Assembly (NCBI RefSeq): GCF_048266365.1
Contig: NZ_JBLWZP010000002.1
Location: 124,001 to 188,000 of the forward strand
From: Galbibacter sp048266365
GTDB lineage: Bacteria; Bacteroidota; Bacteroidia; Flavobacteriales; Flavobacteriaceae
Length of the DNA: 64,000 nt
Reading direction: 5' to 3'
Shown one piece after another: positions 35,807-43,934 of this stretch. Position numbers and translations under genes: made by a program. Each line of letters starts with the position of its first letter. The first letter of the stretch is position 1. The notes under the pieces were generated by a model, which was given only the letters and a program-made list of their open reading frames with translations, was not told the DNA's origin and did not search any database.

Positions 35807-36136
35807 ATGAGGAACTATCAAAAACATATCGTTGTTTTTTTAAGTCTTTTGCTAGCTATCGGCATATTGACACCCTCTATCCTTCAATTTAGTCACTTTA
35901 CTATCGGTCACACGCACGTCAGCTGTGATGATGATAGACAAACGCATTTTCACCAAACCGACTTTGACTGTAAGCTGTATGACTTTCAGCATGCCCCGCA
36001 GATACTTTACACCCCACCAACTTACACCTTTAAAATTATTATCCCTACTAGGGAGAAAATCAATAGCGACTACTCTTACGTAAACAATAAACAGAAACTC
36101 TATTTTTCTTTACGAGCTCCACCGCTGCATGCATAA
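35807..36136 (+). CDS. Small exported His-rich protein upstream of a TonB receptor
   Basis: A 109-residue protein with an N-terminal signal or anchor (V-V-F-L-S-L-L-L-A-I-G-I-L). It is followed by a short metal-ligand-rich stretch, F-S-H-F-T-I-G-H-T-H-V-S-C, then H-F-H and D-C, and a C-terminal S-L-R-A-P-P-L-H-A. I do not recognise a named family; the R-A-P-P ending and His/Cys content resemble small proteins that precede metal or haem receptors in Bacteroidota. It probably binds Zn2+ or Cu2+ in the periplasm. That is inference from residues and neighbours. Confidence 0.65.
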   Translation: MRNYQKHIVVFLSLLLAIGILTPSILQFSHFTIGHTHVSCDDDRQTHFHQTDFDCKLYDFQHAPQILYTPPTYTFKIIIPTREKINSDYSYVNNKQKLYFSLRAPPLHA

Positions 36137-36252
36137 GTGCACCACCAAGAGACTTTCTTTCTCTTATTCAAACTTAGTTCAATAGGCTTAAGGTAATGTC
36201 ACATTATGCTTAACTGCATTTGGGCAATGCTTTATCATAACAAAATCAGGTA

Positions 36253-38523
36253 ATGAAAAATCTTATTATGCTGTCGCTATTCTTGGCTACAACATCCATA
36301 TTTGCACAAAATAACTTAAAAGGTAATGTAATAGATGCCGACACTGGATCCCCAATTCCATTTGCTTCGGTTTATATCCCTACACTCCAAAAGGGAGGGA
36401 ATACCAATGTTGACGGGGAGTTCATTCTTGTAGGTATCCCAAATGGCAGGTATCAACTCGTAATATCATCCATAGGATTCAAATCCTTCTCAAGAACGAT
36501 TAATTTACCTGAGGATGGCAATATAACTGCAGAACTGACTCACTCAGCCATAGAAATGGATGAAGTCATTGTCTCAACTCCATTTCATAAGCTTCGAAGT
36601 GAGAACGTGATGAAGGTTTCACAAGCGAATGTGAAAAAATTAAAGACTCAAGGTGCCATTACCCTATCCGATGGGATTTCACAGGTTGCCGGAGTTGAAA
36701 CGCTTTCCACAGGAGTTGGTATTGGAAAACCGGTAATACGAGGACTTAGTGGAAACCGCGTTCTAGTCTACACACAAGGGATTCGTTTGGAGAACCAACA
36801 ATATGGGGCAGAACACGGTTTGGGAATTAACGATGCTGGAATTGAAAGCATTGAAGTAATAAAAGGACCTGCCTCCCTACTCTACGGTTCAGATGCCTTA
36901 GGAGGTGTCCTGTATTTAAACCCTGAGAAATTTGCCCCTAGTAACACAAATAAAGCTGATGCAAACTTCGATTATTATAGCAACACTAATGGGACTAGTG
37001 CCAACGCAGGCTTTAAAACATCAGCGGATCGTTTCGAGTTTCTTATAAGAGGAGCTCATGTTTCACACGCGGATTACGAGTCAGGAAACGGCCTGTACAC
37101 AACAAACTCACGATTTTCAGAATACGATTTAAAAACTGGATTCGCCTATCATTTTGACAACTTTCAAACGGAATTACGTTACAACTATAATCACTCAGAA
37201 ATTGGAATTCCAGAGGAAATTAGTGTTCAAAACAGGCACAGAACACCGATTTTCCCATATCAAGATTTAGAAAATCATATTTTAAGTCTAAAAAGTGTTC
37301 TATATTTTGACACCAGTAGTCTTGATATCATCTTAGGGTATAGTAGCAATAAAAGATTAGAGTATGAAGATGAGCATCATCATGAGGAAGAAGGGCATGA
37401 AGAGGAAGAAGGACATTTAGAAGAGGACGAACATGCAAGCGAACACCTCGCGCTTGATATGCGCTTAAGAACTCTGAGTTATAACATGCAGTATCACATG
37501 CCTAAAATAGGTGAATTTGAAACCATTATTGGGGTACAAGGCATGTACCAAAGCAATGAAAACTTTGGTGAAGAACTCCTAATTCCCGATGCTTCGATGA
37601 CCGATTATGGAGTCATGGCTACATCGCATTATCACATGGAAAATAGTGATATACAATTTGGGCTTAGATACGATAATCGTATAATCGACACCAAACTGGC
37701 AGGAGAGATAGATGGAGAATACTATTTTCCAGCAATAAATAAAACCTACAACAGTTTTAATGCATCAGCCGGATACAGATTTGATTTCCTACGCAACTTT
37801 ATCGGGCGTATTAACCTGGCGTCTGGGTTTAGAGCACCAAACCTCTCAGAGCTCACCTCAAATGGAGGACACAGCGGTGCAAACCGATATGAAATAGGTA
37901 ATTCCGAATTAGAAAACGAACAAAACATTCAGTTCGATCTATCCTTAGAATACAATAATAGACATGTAGAAGTCTATGTCAATGGATTCTACAACAACAT
38001 AAACAATTATATCTATTTACAGCCCAAAGGAGAGTTTATACTAAATAATCCTGTTTACCAATACACACAAAACGACAGTAAATTGTATGGAGGTGAGATG
38101 GGTTTACACCTACACCCTCACCCTGTAGATTGGTTGCATTTTGAGAGTAACTTTGAGATGGTTGTCGGGAAATTATCGGATACAGATCAATACATACCAC
38201 TTATTCCTGCCAATACGCTTACCAACACTTTAAGACTGGAATTTGAGGGAAAAAAATTCACCAACAGTTATACATTTTTAACACTAAAAAGCACATTTAA
38301 TCAAAATAAAGTTGGTACCTTTGAGACTCCTACTCAGGCATATACCCTATTAAATGCCGGTATTGGAACATCGACCGAAATATTTGACCTACCTGTTGAT
38401 TTTAGAATAACCGCCAACAATATTTTTGATACAAAATATATTTCACATTTGTCACGTTTAAAAACGGATGGGATATATAATATTGGTAGAAATATAAACC
38501 TAGGGTTAACCCTAACTTTATAA
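36253..38523 (+). CDS. TonB-dependent receptor with carboxypeptidase-like N-domain and His/Glu-rich loop
   Basis: A 756-residue outer-membrane receptor. Signal peptide 1-18 is followed by a carboxypeptidase-regulatory-like domain (G-N-V-I-D-A-D-T-G-S-P-I-P-F-A-S-V), a plug (V-I-R-G-L-S-G-N-R-V-L-V, V-I-K-G-P-A-S-L-L-Y-G-S-D-A-L-G-G-V) and a beta-barrel. Around residues 375-400 an extracellular loop is packed with His and Glu (E-D-E-H-H-H-E-E-E-G-H). Such loops occur in zinc receptors like ZnuD and in copper receptors. With the His-rich small protein just upstream, a divalent metal such as zinc is the likeliest cargo. No Fur/Zur box was recognised. Confidence 0.9.
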   Translation: MKNLIMLSLFLATTSIFAQNNLKGNVIDADTGSPIPFASVYIPTLQKGGNTNVDGEFILVGIPNGRYQLVISSIGFKSFSRTINLPEDGNITAELTHSAIEMDEVIVSTPFHKLRSENVMKVSQANVKKLKTQGAITLSDGISQVAGVETLSTGVGIGKPVIRGLSGNRVLVYTQGIRLENQQYGAEHGLGINDAGIESIEVIKGPASLLYGSDALGGVLYLNPEKFAPSNTNKADANFDYYSNTNGTSANAGFKTSADRFEFLIRGAHVSHADYESGNGLYTTNSRFSEYDLKTGFAYHFDNFQTELRYNYNHSEIGIPEEISVQNRHRTPIFPYQDLENHILSLKSVLYFDTSSLDIILGYSSNKRLEYEDEHHHEEEGHEEEEGHLEEDEHASEHLALDMRLRTLSYNMQYHMPKIGEFETIIGVQGMYQSNENFGEELLIPDASMTDYGVMATSHYHMENSDIQFGLRYDNRIIDTKLAGEIDGEYYFPAINKTYNSFNASAGYRFDFLRNFIGRINLASGFRAPNLSELTSNGGHSGANRYEIGNSELENEQNIQFDLSLEYNNRHVEVYVNGFYNNINNYIYLQPKGEFILNNPVYQYTQNDSKLYGGEMGLHLHPHPVDWLHFESNFEMVVGKLSDTDQYIPLIPANTLTNTLRLEFEGKKFTNSYTFLTLKSTFNQNKVGTFETPTQAYTLLNAGIGTSTEIFDLPVDFRITANNIFDTKYISHLSRLKTDGIYNIGRNINLGLTLTL

Positions 38524-38546
38524 TACCTCTCCCTAATCTATAGGTT

Positions 38547-38587
38547 AAAAACCCTGTATAAATATTTTTATTTTACCAGGGTTTTTT
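38547..38587. terminator. Bidirectional terminator between the TonB receptor and the 97-aa gene
   Basis: AAAAACCCTG (38547-38556) pairs with CAGGGTTTTT (from 38577) around an AT-rich loop of 20 bases, with T-runs available on both strands. It serves the receptor (+) and the convergent small membrane gene (-). Confidence 0.8.
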
Positions 38588-38590
38588 CCA

Positions 38591-38884
38591 TCAACTATGT
38601 ACCGCTTGTTTAACGTGTTCCTTTTTGATTACATAGGTATATAACCATGTAATGGTGAAAGTAGGTATAATATCCATTCCTGGCATGAGTTCTTCCACAA
38701 AGGCGATTACTCCAGCCGTTCTCCCGATTTTCCCTTTGTAAAGACGCGTCATAAGCCAACCGGAAATTGGTGCCCATATGACATCTGAAAATTCACCTAC
38801 TCCAGGGATTGCAAAAGAAAGCATCCCCACGGCATCAAACAATAAGCCTAAGAAGAGTTTGGTATATTTATTACTGTTTTCCAT
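38591..38884 (-). CDS. Small conserved membrane protein of unknown function
   Basis: A 97-residue protein with about two hydrophobic segments (L-F-L-G-L-L-F-D-A-V-G-M-L-S-F-A-I-P and I-I-P-T-F-T-I-T-W-L-Y-T). It carries F-D-A-V-G-M-L-S-F-A-I-P-G-V-G-E-F-S-D and the E-E-L-M-P-G-M-D-I-I-P-T-F motif, which I recall from small Bacteroidota proteins without a known role. It lies 42 bases downstream of folE on the same strand, perhaps in one transcript. Confidence 0.75.
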   Translation of the reverse strand: MENSNKYTKLFLGLLFDAVGMLSFAIPGVGEFSDVIWAPISGWLMTRLYKGKIGRTAGVIAFVEELMPGMDIIPTFTITWLYTYVIKKEHVKQAVHS

Positions 38885-38926
38885 TGTTCTTTTTTATTTA
38901 CACTAAAACAAAAAAGGTGCCAGTTC

Positions 38927-39523
38927 TTATGATAAATCTGTACTAATTAATTTTAAAAACTCATTTCGAGTTTCAATTTTTTCAAACTGTCCCCTAAAAC
39001 CTGATGTTGTCGTTGTCGAATTCTGCTTTTGAACACCTCTCATCATCATACACATATGAGAAGCTTCTATAACAACTGCCACTCCTTGTGGATTTAGTGT
39101 GTTGTTAATACATTCTAAAATATCGTGAGTAAGACGCTCCTGTACTTGTAATCTACGCGCAAACACATCAACTATTCTAGGCAGCTTGCTCAAACCTACA
39201 ATGTACCCATTTGGAATATAAGCAATGTGAGCCTTTCCAAAAAAAGGTAACATATGGTGCTCACAAAGCGAATACAGTTCAATATCCTTTACAATAACCA
39301 TCTCATTGTAATCTTCACGAAACATAGCGCTTTTTATAATCTGAGTAGCATCCTGATCATAGCCCTGAGTTAAAAATTGCATGGCTTTTGCTGCACGCTC
39401 TGGGGTTTTTACTAAACCTTCTCTATCGGTATTCTCCCCGAGTTCTTGAATTATTTTAGTATAGTTGTTTTTTAACTCTTCAGTAGTCTGAATCGTGTAC
39501 TCTTCGAAAGTTTTGTAGCCCAT
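38927..39523 (-). CDS. folE: GTP cyclohydrolase I
   Basis: Opens the imidazole ring of GTP to make dihydroneopterin triphosphate, the first step to folate and to queuosine precursors. The 198-residue protein has the zinc ligands in L-C-E-H-H-M-L-P-F-F-G and H-M-C-M-M-M-R-G-V, plus the K-L-P-R-I-V-D-V-F-A-R-R-L-Q-V-Q-E segment and the T-P-E-R-A-A-K-A-M-x-F-L-T-x-G-Y N-terminal motif. All active-site elements of the type I family are present. Confidence 0.97.
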   Translation of the reverse strand: MGYKTFEEYTIQTTEELKNNYTKIIQELGENTDREGLVKTPERAAKAMQFLTQGYDQDATQIIKSAMFREDYNEMVIVKDIELYSLCEHHMLPFFGKAHIAYIPNGYIVGLSKLPRIVDVFARRLQVQERLTHDILECINNTLNPQGVAVVIEASHMCMMMRGVQKQNSTTTTSGFRGQFEKIETRNEFLKLISTDLS

Positions 39524-39674
39524 GAAATAGTGGTTTATTCGCTGGAATCTTTTCTGAGGATCCAGCTCTAATTGAAAGAATATTTAGCCGTTAAATATAG
39601 TGAAAATCTCTAAACTTCTTTAATTTGTTATTCTTTAGAAACAAGTTACCTTAGCAACATAATTATGTGATTTG

Positions 39675-40334
39675 ATGATACAAGCGAAAAATATTCATAA
39701 AACTTACGGGGATTTAGAAGTACTAAAGGGGGTAGATGTCAATATTAATAAAGGTGAAATTATTTCTATAGTAGGTGCCTCCGGCGCGGGAAAGACCACC
39801 CTTTTGCAAATTCTGGGCACCCTAGACAAGGCTGATAAAACCTCCGACTTATCCTTAAAGATAAATAACACTGAGGTTGCAAGTTTATCTGATAAAGAGC
39901 TAGCCAAGTTTAGAAACCAACATATAGGATTTATTTTTCAGTTCCATCAATTGCTACCTGAATTTACAGCATTAGAAAATGTATGTATTCCAGCATTTAT
40001 TAAGAAAACTCCCGTAGAACAGGCCAAAAAAAGAGCCCACGAACTCTTAGCTTTTTTAGGTCTTTCGGATCGAAGTGATCATAAACCCAGCGAACTCTCA
40101 GGAGGTGAACAACAGCGTGTGGCTGTGGCCCGAGCATTGATCAATAACCCTTCAATTGTCTTTGCCGATGAACCCAGTGGAAACTTGGATTCTGAGAGTG
40201 CAGAGCGTCTTCATAAGCTATTCTTTGAATTGAGAGATACCTTTGGTCAGACCTTTGTAATTGTTACCCATAATGAAGAACTGGCAGCAATGGCAGATCG
40301 AAAACTAACTATGGTAGATGGTGATTTTCGGTAA
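39675..40334 (+). CDS. ABC transporter ATP-binding protein, LolD/MacB type
   Basis: A 219-residue ATPase starting at ATG 39675 (an in-frame TTG precedes it). It has Walker A G-A-S-G-A-G-K-T-T-L-L, the Q-loop in F-I-F-Q-F-H-Q-L-L-P-E-F, signature L-S-G-G-E-Q-Q-R-V-A-V-A-R-A-L and Walker B V-F-A-D-E-P-S-G-N-L-D, then the switch His in V-T-H-N-E. F-Q-F-H-x-L-L-P-E-F-T-A-x-E-N-V is characteristic of LolD, which powers release of lipoproteins to LolA. No permease gene is adjacent, but in Bacteroidota LolD is often encoded away from LolCE. Confidence 0.88.
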   Translation: MIQAKNIHKTYGDLEVLKGVDVNINKGEIISIVGASGAGKTTLLQILGTLDKADKTSDLSLKINNTEVASLSDKELAKFRNQHIGFIFQFHQLLPEFTALENVCIPAFIKKTPVEQAKKRAHELLAFLGLSDRSDHKPSELSGGEQQRVAVARALINNPSIVFADEPSGNLDSESAERLHKLFFELRDTFGQTFVIVTHNEELAAMADRKLTMVDGDFR

Positions 40335-40385
40335 AAACCTGAAGCTTTAGACACCATAAATGACCTATAACGTAAACTTGAAGTA

Positions 40386-41150
40386 TTGACTAACGAAGAA
40401 CTCAAATATTTTTTAGAAGAAAAGGTAAACTATTACAACCATCCGAGGTTTGTGGAGAGCGACCCTATACAAATTCCGCATAAGTTCCAACTCAAAGAAG
40501 ATATTGAAATTTCAGGTTTTCTCACAGCGTCTATCGCTTGGGGCAATCGAAAAAGCATCATTACCAATGCTACTAAAATGATGACACTTATGGGTGAGAG
40601 TCCGTATGACTTTGTCATCAATCACAAAGATGAACAGCTGGAAACTCTTCTCCCCTTTGTCCACAGGACATTTAATGGTTATGACTTCATTCAGTTCATC
40701 AAAAGTCTTCAACATATCTACCAGAAATATCAAGGATTGGAGCAGTTTTTTAATACGCATGTAACCCAAGATTCTACCCAACCGGCCATCGCTAAACTTA
40801 AGAATGCCTTCTTTGAAAATGAACATTTGGTGCGAACTCAAAAACACATTTCCAATCCAGAAAAAGGATCCGCTGCGAAACGTATCAATATGTATCTTAG
40901 ATGGATGGTAAGAAAGGATAATTCAGGAGTAGATTTCGGGATTTGGGATAGCATTTCAACTGCAATTTTATCCTGCCCCCTAGATGTCCATTCAGGTAGA
41001 GTTGCTCGTAAATTAGGCCTTCTAAACCGGAAACAAAATGATGCCAAAGCTCTTTTGGAACTCGATACGGCATTACGAAAATTAGACCCTAAAGATCCAG
41101 TGAAATACGATTTCGCCCTCTTTGGATTAGGAGTTTTTGAAGGCTTCTAG
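40386..41150 (+). CDS. TIGR02757 (DUF2400) family protein
   Basis: A 254-residue protein of unknown function common in Bacteroidota. Family segments: N-H-P-R-F-V-E-S-D-P-I-Q-I-P-H near the start, I-S-G-F-L-T-A-S-I-A-W-G-N-R-K, and N-M-Y-L-R-W-M-V-R-K-D-N-S-G-V-D-F-G-I-W, then L-D-V-H-S-G-R-V-A-R-K-L-G-L-L. The last recalls the helix-hairpin-helix DNA glycosylase fold, so a DNA repair role is conceivable. The start is almost certainly TTG at 40386: no ATG lies upstream in frame and the conserved N-terminus begins right there. Confidence 0.9.
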   Translation: MTNEELKYFLEEKVNYYNHPRFVESDPIQIPHKFQLKEDIEISGFLTASIAWGNRKSIITNATKMMTLMGESPYDFVINHKDEQLETLLPFVHRTFNGYDFIQFIKSLQHIYQKYQGLEQFFNTHVTQDSTQPAIAKLKNAFFENEHLVRTQKHISNPEKGSAAKRINMYLRWMVRKDNSGVDFGIWDSISTAILSCPLDVHSGRVARKLGLLNRKQNDAKALLELDTALRKLDPKDPVKYDFALFGLGVFEGF

Positions 41151-41172
41151 ACTTAAATAATACTATTTAGCC

Positions 41173-41862
41173 TCAATTAGCGTCTTTCAAAAAACGTTGA
41201 ATATCTTTATTAGCTCCGTAGACCACTAGGATATCATCCTTACTGAGTGAATCATTAGCACTTGCAACCCCGTTAACTCTTACGGTCTTTTTGGTTTTTC
41301 CAAGGACACTTTTAGTTTCAGTATTACGCATGGAGGTTAAAACGAGCAGGTTATATGATTCTCTGATTTGTGTAGCCTTTATCATCATGTTATCATATTT
41401 TTCTGGAACATTAACCTCAATAATACTATATTCATCACTCAACTCAAAGGAATCCACAACACCTTTCAAGCTTAACTTTTTAGCCCATCTTTCTGCAGAT
41501 TCTGCCTCGGGATATACAATTTCATCTACACCTATGGCATGTAATACCTTTTCGTGTAAACCATCGATAGCCCTACTCATCAGTCGTTTCACTTCAAGGT
41601 TCTTAAACAAGGCTGTAGTCATTACATTTGCGCCTCTGTCTTCACCTATAGTGATGATTACCATATCAGTATCATTCAAAGGTAAACCTGAAACTGTAGC
41701 TTCATCTGTAGAGTCCATACAAATGGTGTGTGATATTTTTTCTTTAAACAAATCAACTTTAGCCATTGTCTTATCTATAGCAATGACTTCATTTCCATGT
41801 GCAGTTAACTTCTCTGCTAATGATGCTCCAAAACTTCCAAGTCCTACAACTATATATTTCAT
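41173..41862 (-). CDS. TrkA/KtrA-type RCK regulatory subunit of potassium uptake
   Basis: A 229-residue cytosolic protein: an RCK-N Rossmann domain with Y-I-V-V-G-L-G-S-F-G-A-S-L-A (nucleotide binding) and the acidic end of strand 2 in V-I-A-I-D-K, and an RCK-C domain from about residue 140. It gates the membrane subunit by binding ATP/ADP or NAD(H). The membrane partner gene lies immediately upstream (7-base gap), so the two form an operon. The single RCK unit is closer to KtrA than to the duplicated TrkA of E. coli. Confidence 0.93.
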   Translation of the reverse strand: MKYIVVGLGSFGASLAEKLTAHGNEVIAIDKTMAKVDLFKEKISHTICMDSTDEATVSGLPLNDTDMVIITIGEDRGANVMTTALFKNLEVKRLMSRAIDGLHEKVLHAIGVDEIVYPEAESAERWAKKLSLKGVVDSFELSDEYSIIEVNVPEKYDNMMIKATQIRESYNLLVLTSMRNTETKSVLGKTKKTVRVNGVASANDSLSKDDILVVYGANKDIQRFLKDAN

Positions 41863-41869
41863 GATTGTC

Positions 41870-43618
41870 TTAGTTTATTGTGATTTCTTCGCTAGGATAG
41901 CGATAGTTTGTATGATTAATTTTTTTGAAAATGGCTACCATAATGGAGAGCATACTTACCCTACCGATAAACATAATTGCCACCACTACAACCTTACTTG
42001 CGGTTGTCAGGCCAGCTGTTATACCCAGACTTAGTCCAACGGTACTATAAGCAGAAAAACACTCAAAGGCGATGTTTAACAAGTTTTTATTAGGATCAAA
42101 AATTGTGATCAGCGTAACTCCTAATCCAATGACAATCAAAGATAAAGCAATAGTTGCAAAGGCTCTATTGACCGAAACATCAGCAATTTCTCTTCTAAAA
42201 ACCTCTATGCGTTGCTTCCCTTTGGCTAAACTCAAAATATTCAACACCGCTATGGCAAATGTACTTGTTTTAATCCCACCACCCGTTGAGGCTGGTGAGG
42301 CACCAATCCACATCAATAAAAAAGTCACCATAACCGTTGGAAATGCCAATGCATTCATATCTATTGAATTGAACCCAGCAGTTCTAGGTGTAGCAGCCCC
42401 AAACAATGCGTTTACAGCCTTCCCGTAAAGAGAATGTGCTGCAAGAGTGTTATTGTATTCTAATGCAAAGAATAATATAAAACCTACAGTAGTAAGGGCT
42501 AATGTCGTAATTAGCGAAATACGGCTGTTAATATTTAGTATCCAAGGCTTATAGACCTTCATCCCTGAATTAAGTGATAGAAGGTTTATCATTTTATGCT
42601 TTACATACTTGATCAGATTCACTACAATTGGAAACCCCAAACCTCCTAGTACAAAGGTAGCAACAAGGATAAGCTGCAAATTGTAATTAAACCTGAATCC
42701 TGTTTGATATAAATTGTTACTCAATGTTGAAAATCCTGCATTACAGAATGCTGAGATCGCGTGAAATATCGAAAAGAATACCCTGTCAGTAAAATCTTTA
42801 AACAAGGATGCATCCAATGAAAAGAAAATGAAGACTGCCGCGAAAAATTCAACAGTAACCGTAATAACAATAATATACTTTAGGGTGCTAAATACATCAC
42901 TGACTTTTTGAGAATTCGTTATCTCACTTAAGGTTAATTGATTATCATAAGTGCTCCCTCCTTTAAAAAAATAACTGAAGTAACTTGCAAATGTCAAGAT
43001 CCCCAAACCACCAATTTGTATCAAAAATAAGATTATAGATTGTCCAAAACTCGTAAAGTATGTTGCTGTATCTACCACGATTAATCCCGTAACACATACG
43101 GCACTTGTCGAGGTGAACAAGGCATCTACAAACGAAATCCCATCATAGGTAGCTTTTGGTAACATCAACAATAATGAACCAAGTAAGATGATAGTTAGAA
43201 AACTTAGAATAAAGATTTGTGCAGGATTAAAATAGGTCCTGTTCAGATCTAATTTACGCTCTGATACCTCTCTTATAAATGATAAGATGACAGCCAAGAC
43301 AACCCATAGTGGGTTTGCTAAAATCAAATCCGTTTTAAACGCCTCTCCTACAAAAAGGTACATGTAAAAAATATAAAGCGTATATGCCACCGTTAGGATA
43401 TCGAAAATGGCCACTTTTCTGCTAAATAATCGGGTGTTTTCAAAATATCTGGCAAAAGTTGCCAGCAAACTCAATGCTATTACAATGAAATAAAAAGCAT
43501 CAATAAGTTGTTGAACGATGATAACATGAGAAAAACCAAAATCAAAAATAAAAGCGAAAATACCAAGTACGCTCGCCCAAAATGCGGTAATATATAGTTT
43601 TTTAAAATCGATGTTCAT
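41870..43618 (-). CDS. TrkH/KtrB-family potassium transporter membrane subunit
   Basis: A 582-residue polytopic inner-membrane protein. It begins with an extra ~120-residue block of about four helices, absent from short KtrB, then the four pore-loop repeats: S-A-V-C-V-T-G-L-I-V, H-A-I-S-A-F-C-N-A-G-F-S, A-A-T-P-R-T-A-G-F-N-S and F-S-A-Y-S-T-V-G-L-S-L-G. Each has the selectivity glycine of Trk/Ktr channels (T-G, A-G, A-G, V-G), so the pore looks intact. It takes up K+ (possibly coupled to Na+) under control of the RCK protein encoded next. Confidence 0.93.
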   Translation of the reverse strand: MNIDFKKLYITAFWASVLGIFAFIFDFGFSHVIIVQQLIDAFYFIVIALSLLATFARYFENTRLFSRKVAIFDILTVAYTLYIFYMYLFVGEAFKTDLILANPLWVVLAVILSFIREVSERKLDLNRTYFNPAQIFILSFLTIILLGSLLLMLPKATYDGISFVDALFTSTSAVCVTGLIVVDTATYFTSFGQSIILFLIQIGGLGILTFASYFSYFFKGGSTYDNQLTLSEITNSQKVSDVFSTLKYIIVITVTVEFFAAVFIFFSLDASLFKDFTDRVFFSIFHAISAFCNAGFSTLSNNLYQTGFRFNYNLQLILVATFVLGGLGFPIVVNLIKYVKHKMINLLSLNSGMKVYKPWILNINSRISLITTLALTTVGFILFFALEYNNTLAAHSLYGKAVNALFGAATPRTAGFNSIDMNALAFPTVMVTFLLMWIGASPASTGGGIKTSTFAIAVLNILSLAKGKQRIEVFRREIADVSVNRAFATIALSLIVIGLGVTLITIFDPNKNLLNIAFECFSAYSTVGLSLGITAGLTTASKVVVVAIMFIGRVSMLSIMVAIFKKINHTNYRYPSEEITIN

Positions 43619-43934
43619 GGCGTAAAAGTAGTTTTTTATTTTCTCTTTTTTTTTAGATCATGTTCGTTTTTTAAAACACACAGCGTTATCCTTTTTGGTA
43701 GATATCATTGTTGTTCCATCCCAATACTATTAAACCTATAAAAATTATAATCCTAATATACTCTTTGCCAATGCATTTTAGTAGCATCCAAGGAATGAAT
43801 AAAGTTTTGCGAAATGCACCTCCAAGCATATCTACAGCTTTAGCTTTAAATTAAACTTTGATTCGTAGAAGTCATTTTTAAATCTGTACAATAGATCTTA
43901 AATTGTATCTTTGAATCGATAAACAAAACTAGGA
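43619..43934. other. Divergent intergenic region between the K+ operon and the BatA-like gene
   Basis: About 316 AT-rich bases. TATCTTTG at 43906-43913 is a good -7 candidate for the plus-strand gene (CTG 19 bases upstream as a weak -33). No clear promoter was identified for the potassium operon. No coding frame or strong hairpin was seen. Confidence 0.5.

Noticed and set aside
41291..42034. 247-codon frame opposite the TrkA/TrkH genes
   Set aside because: Antisense shadow of two well-supported genes; no family features.
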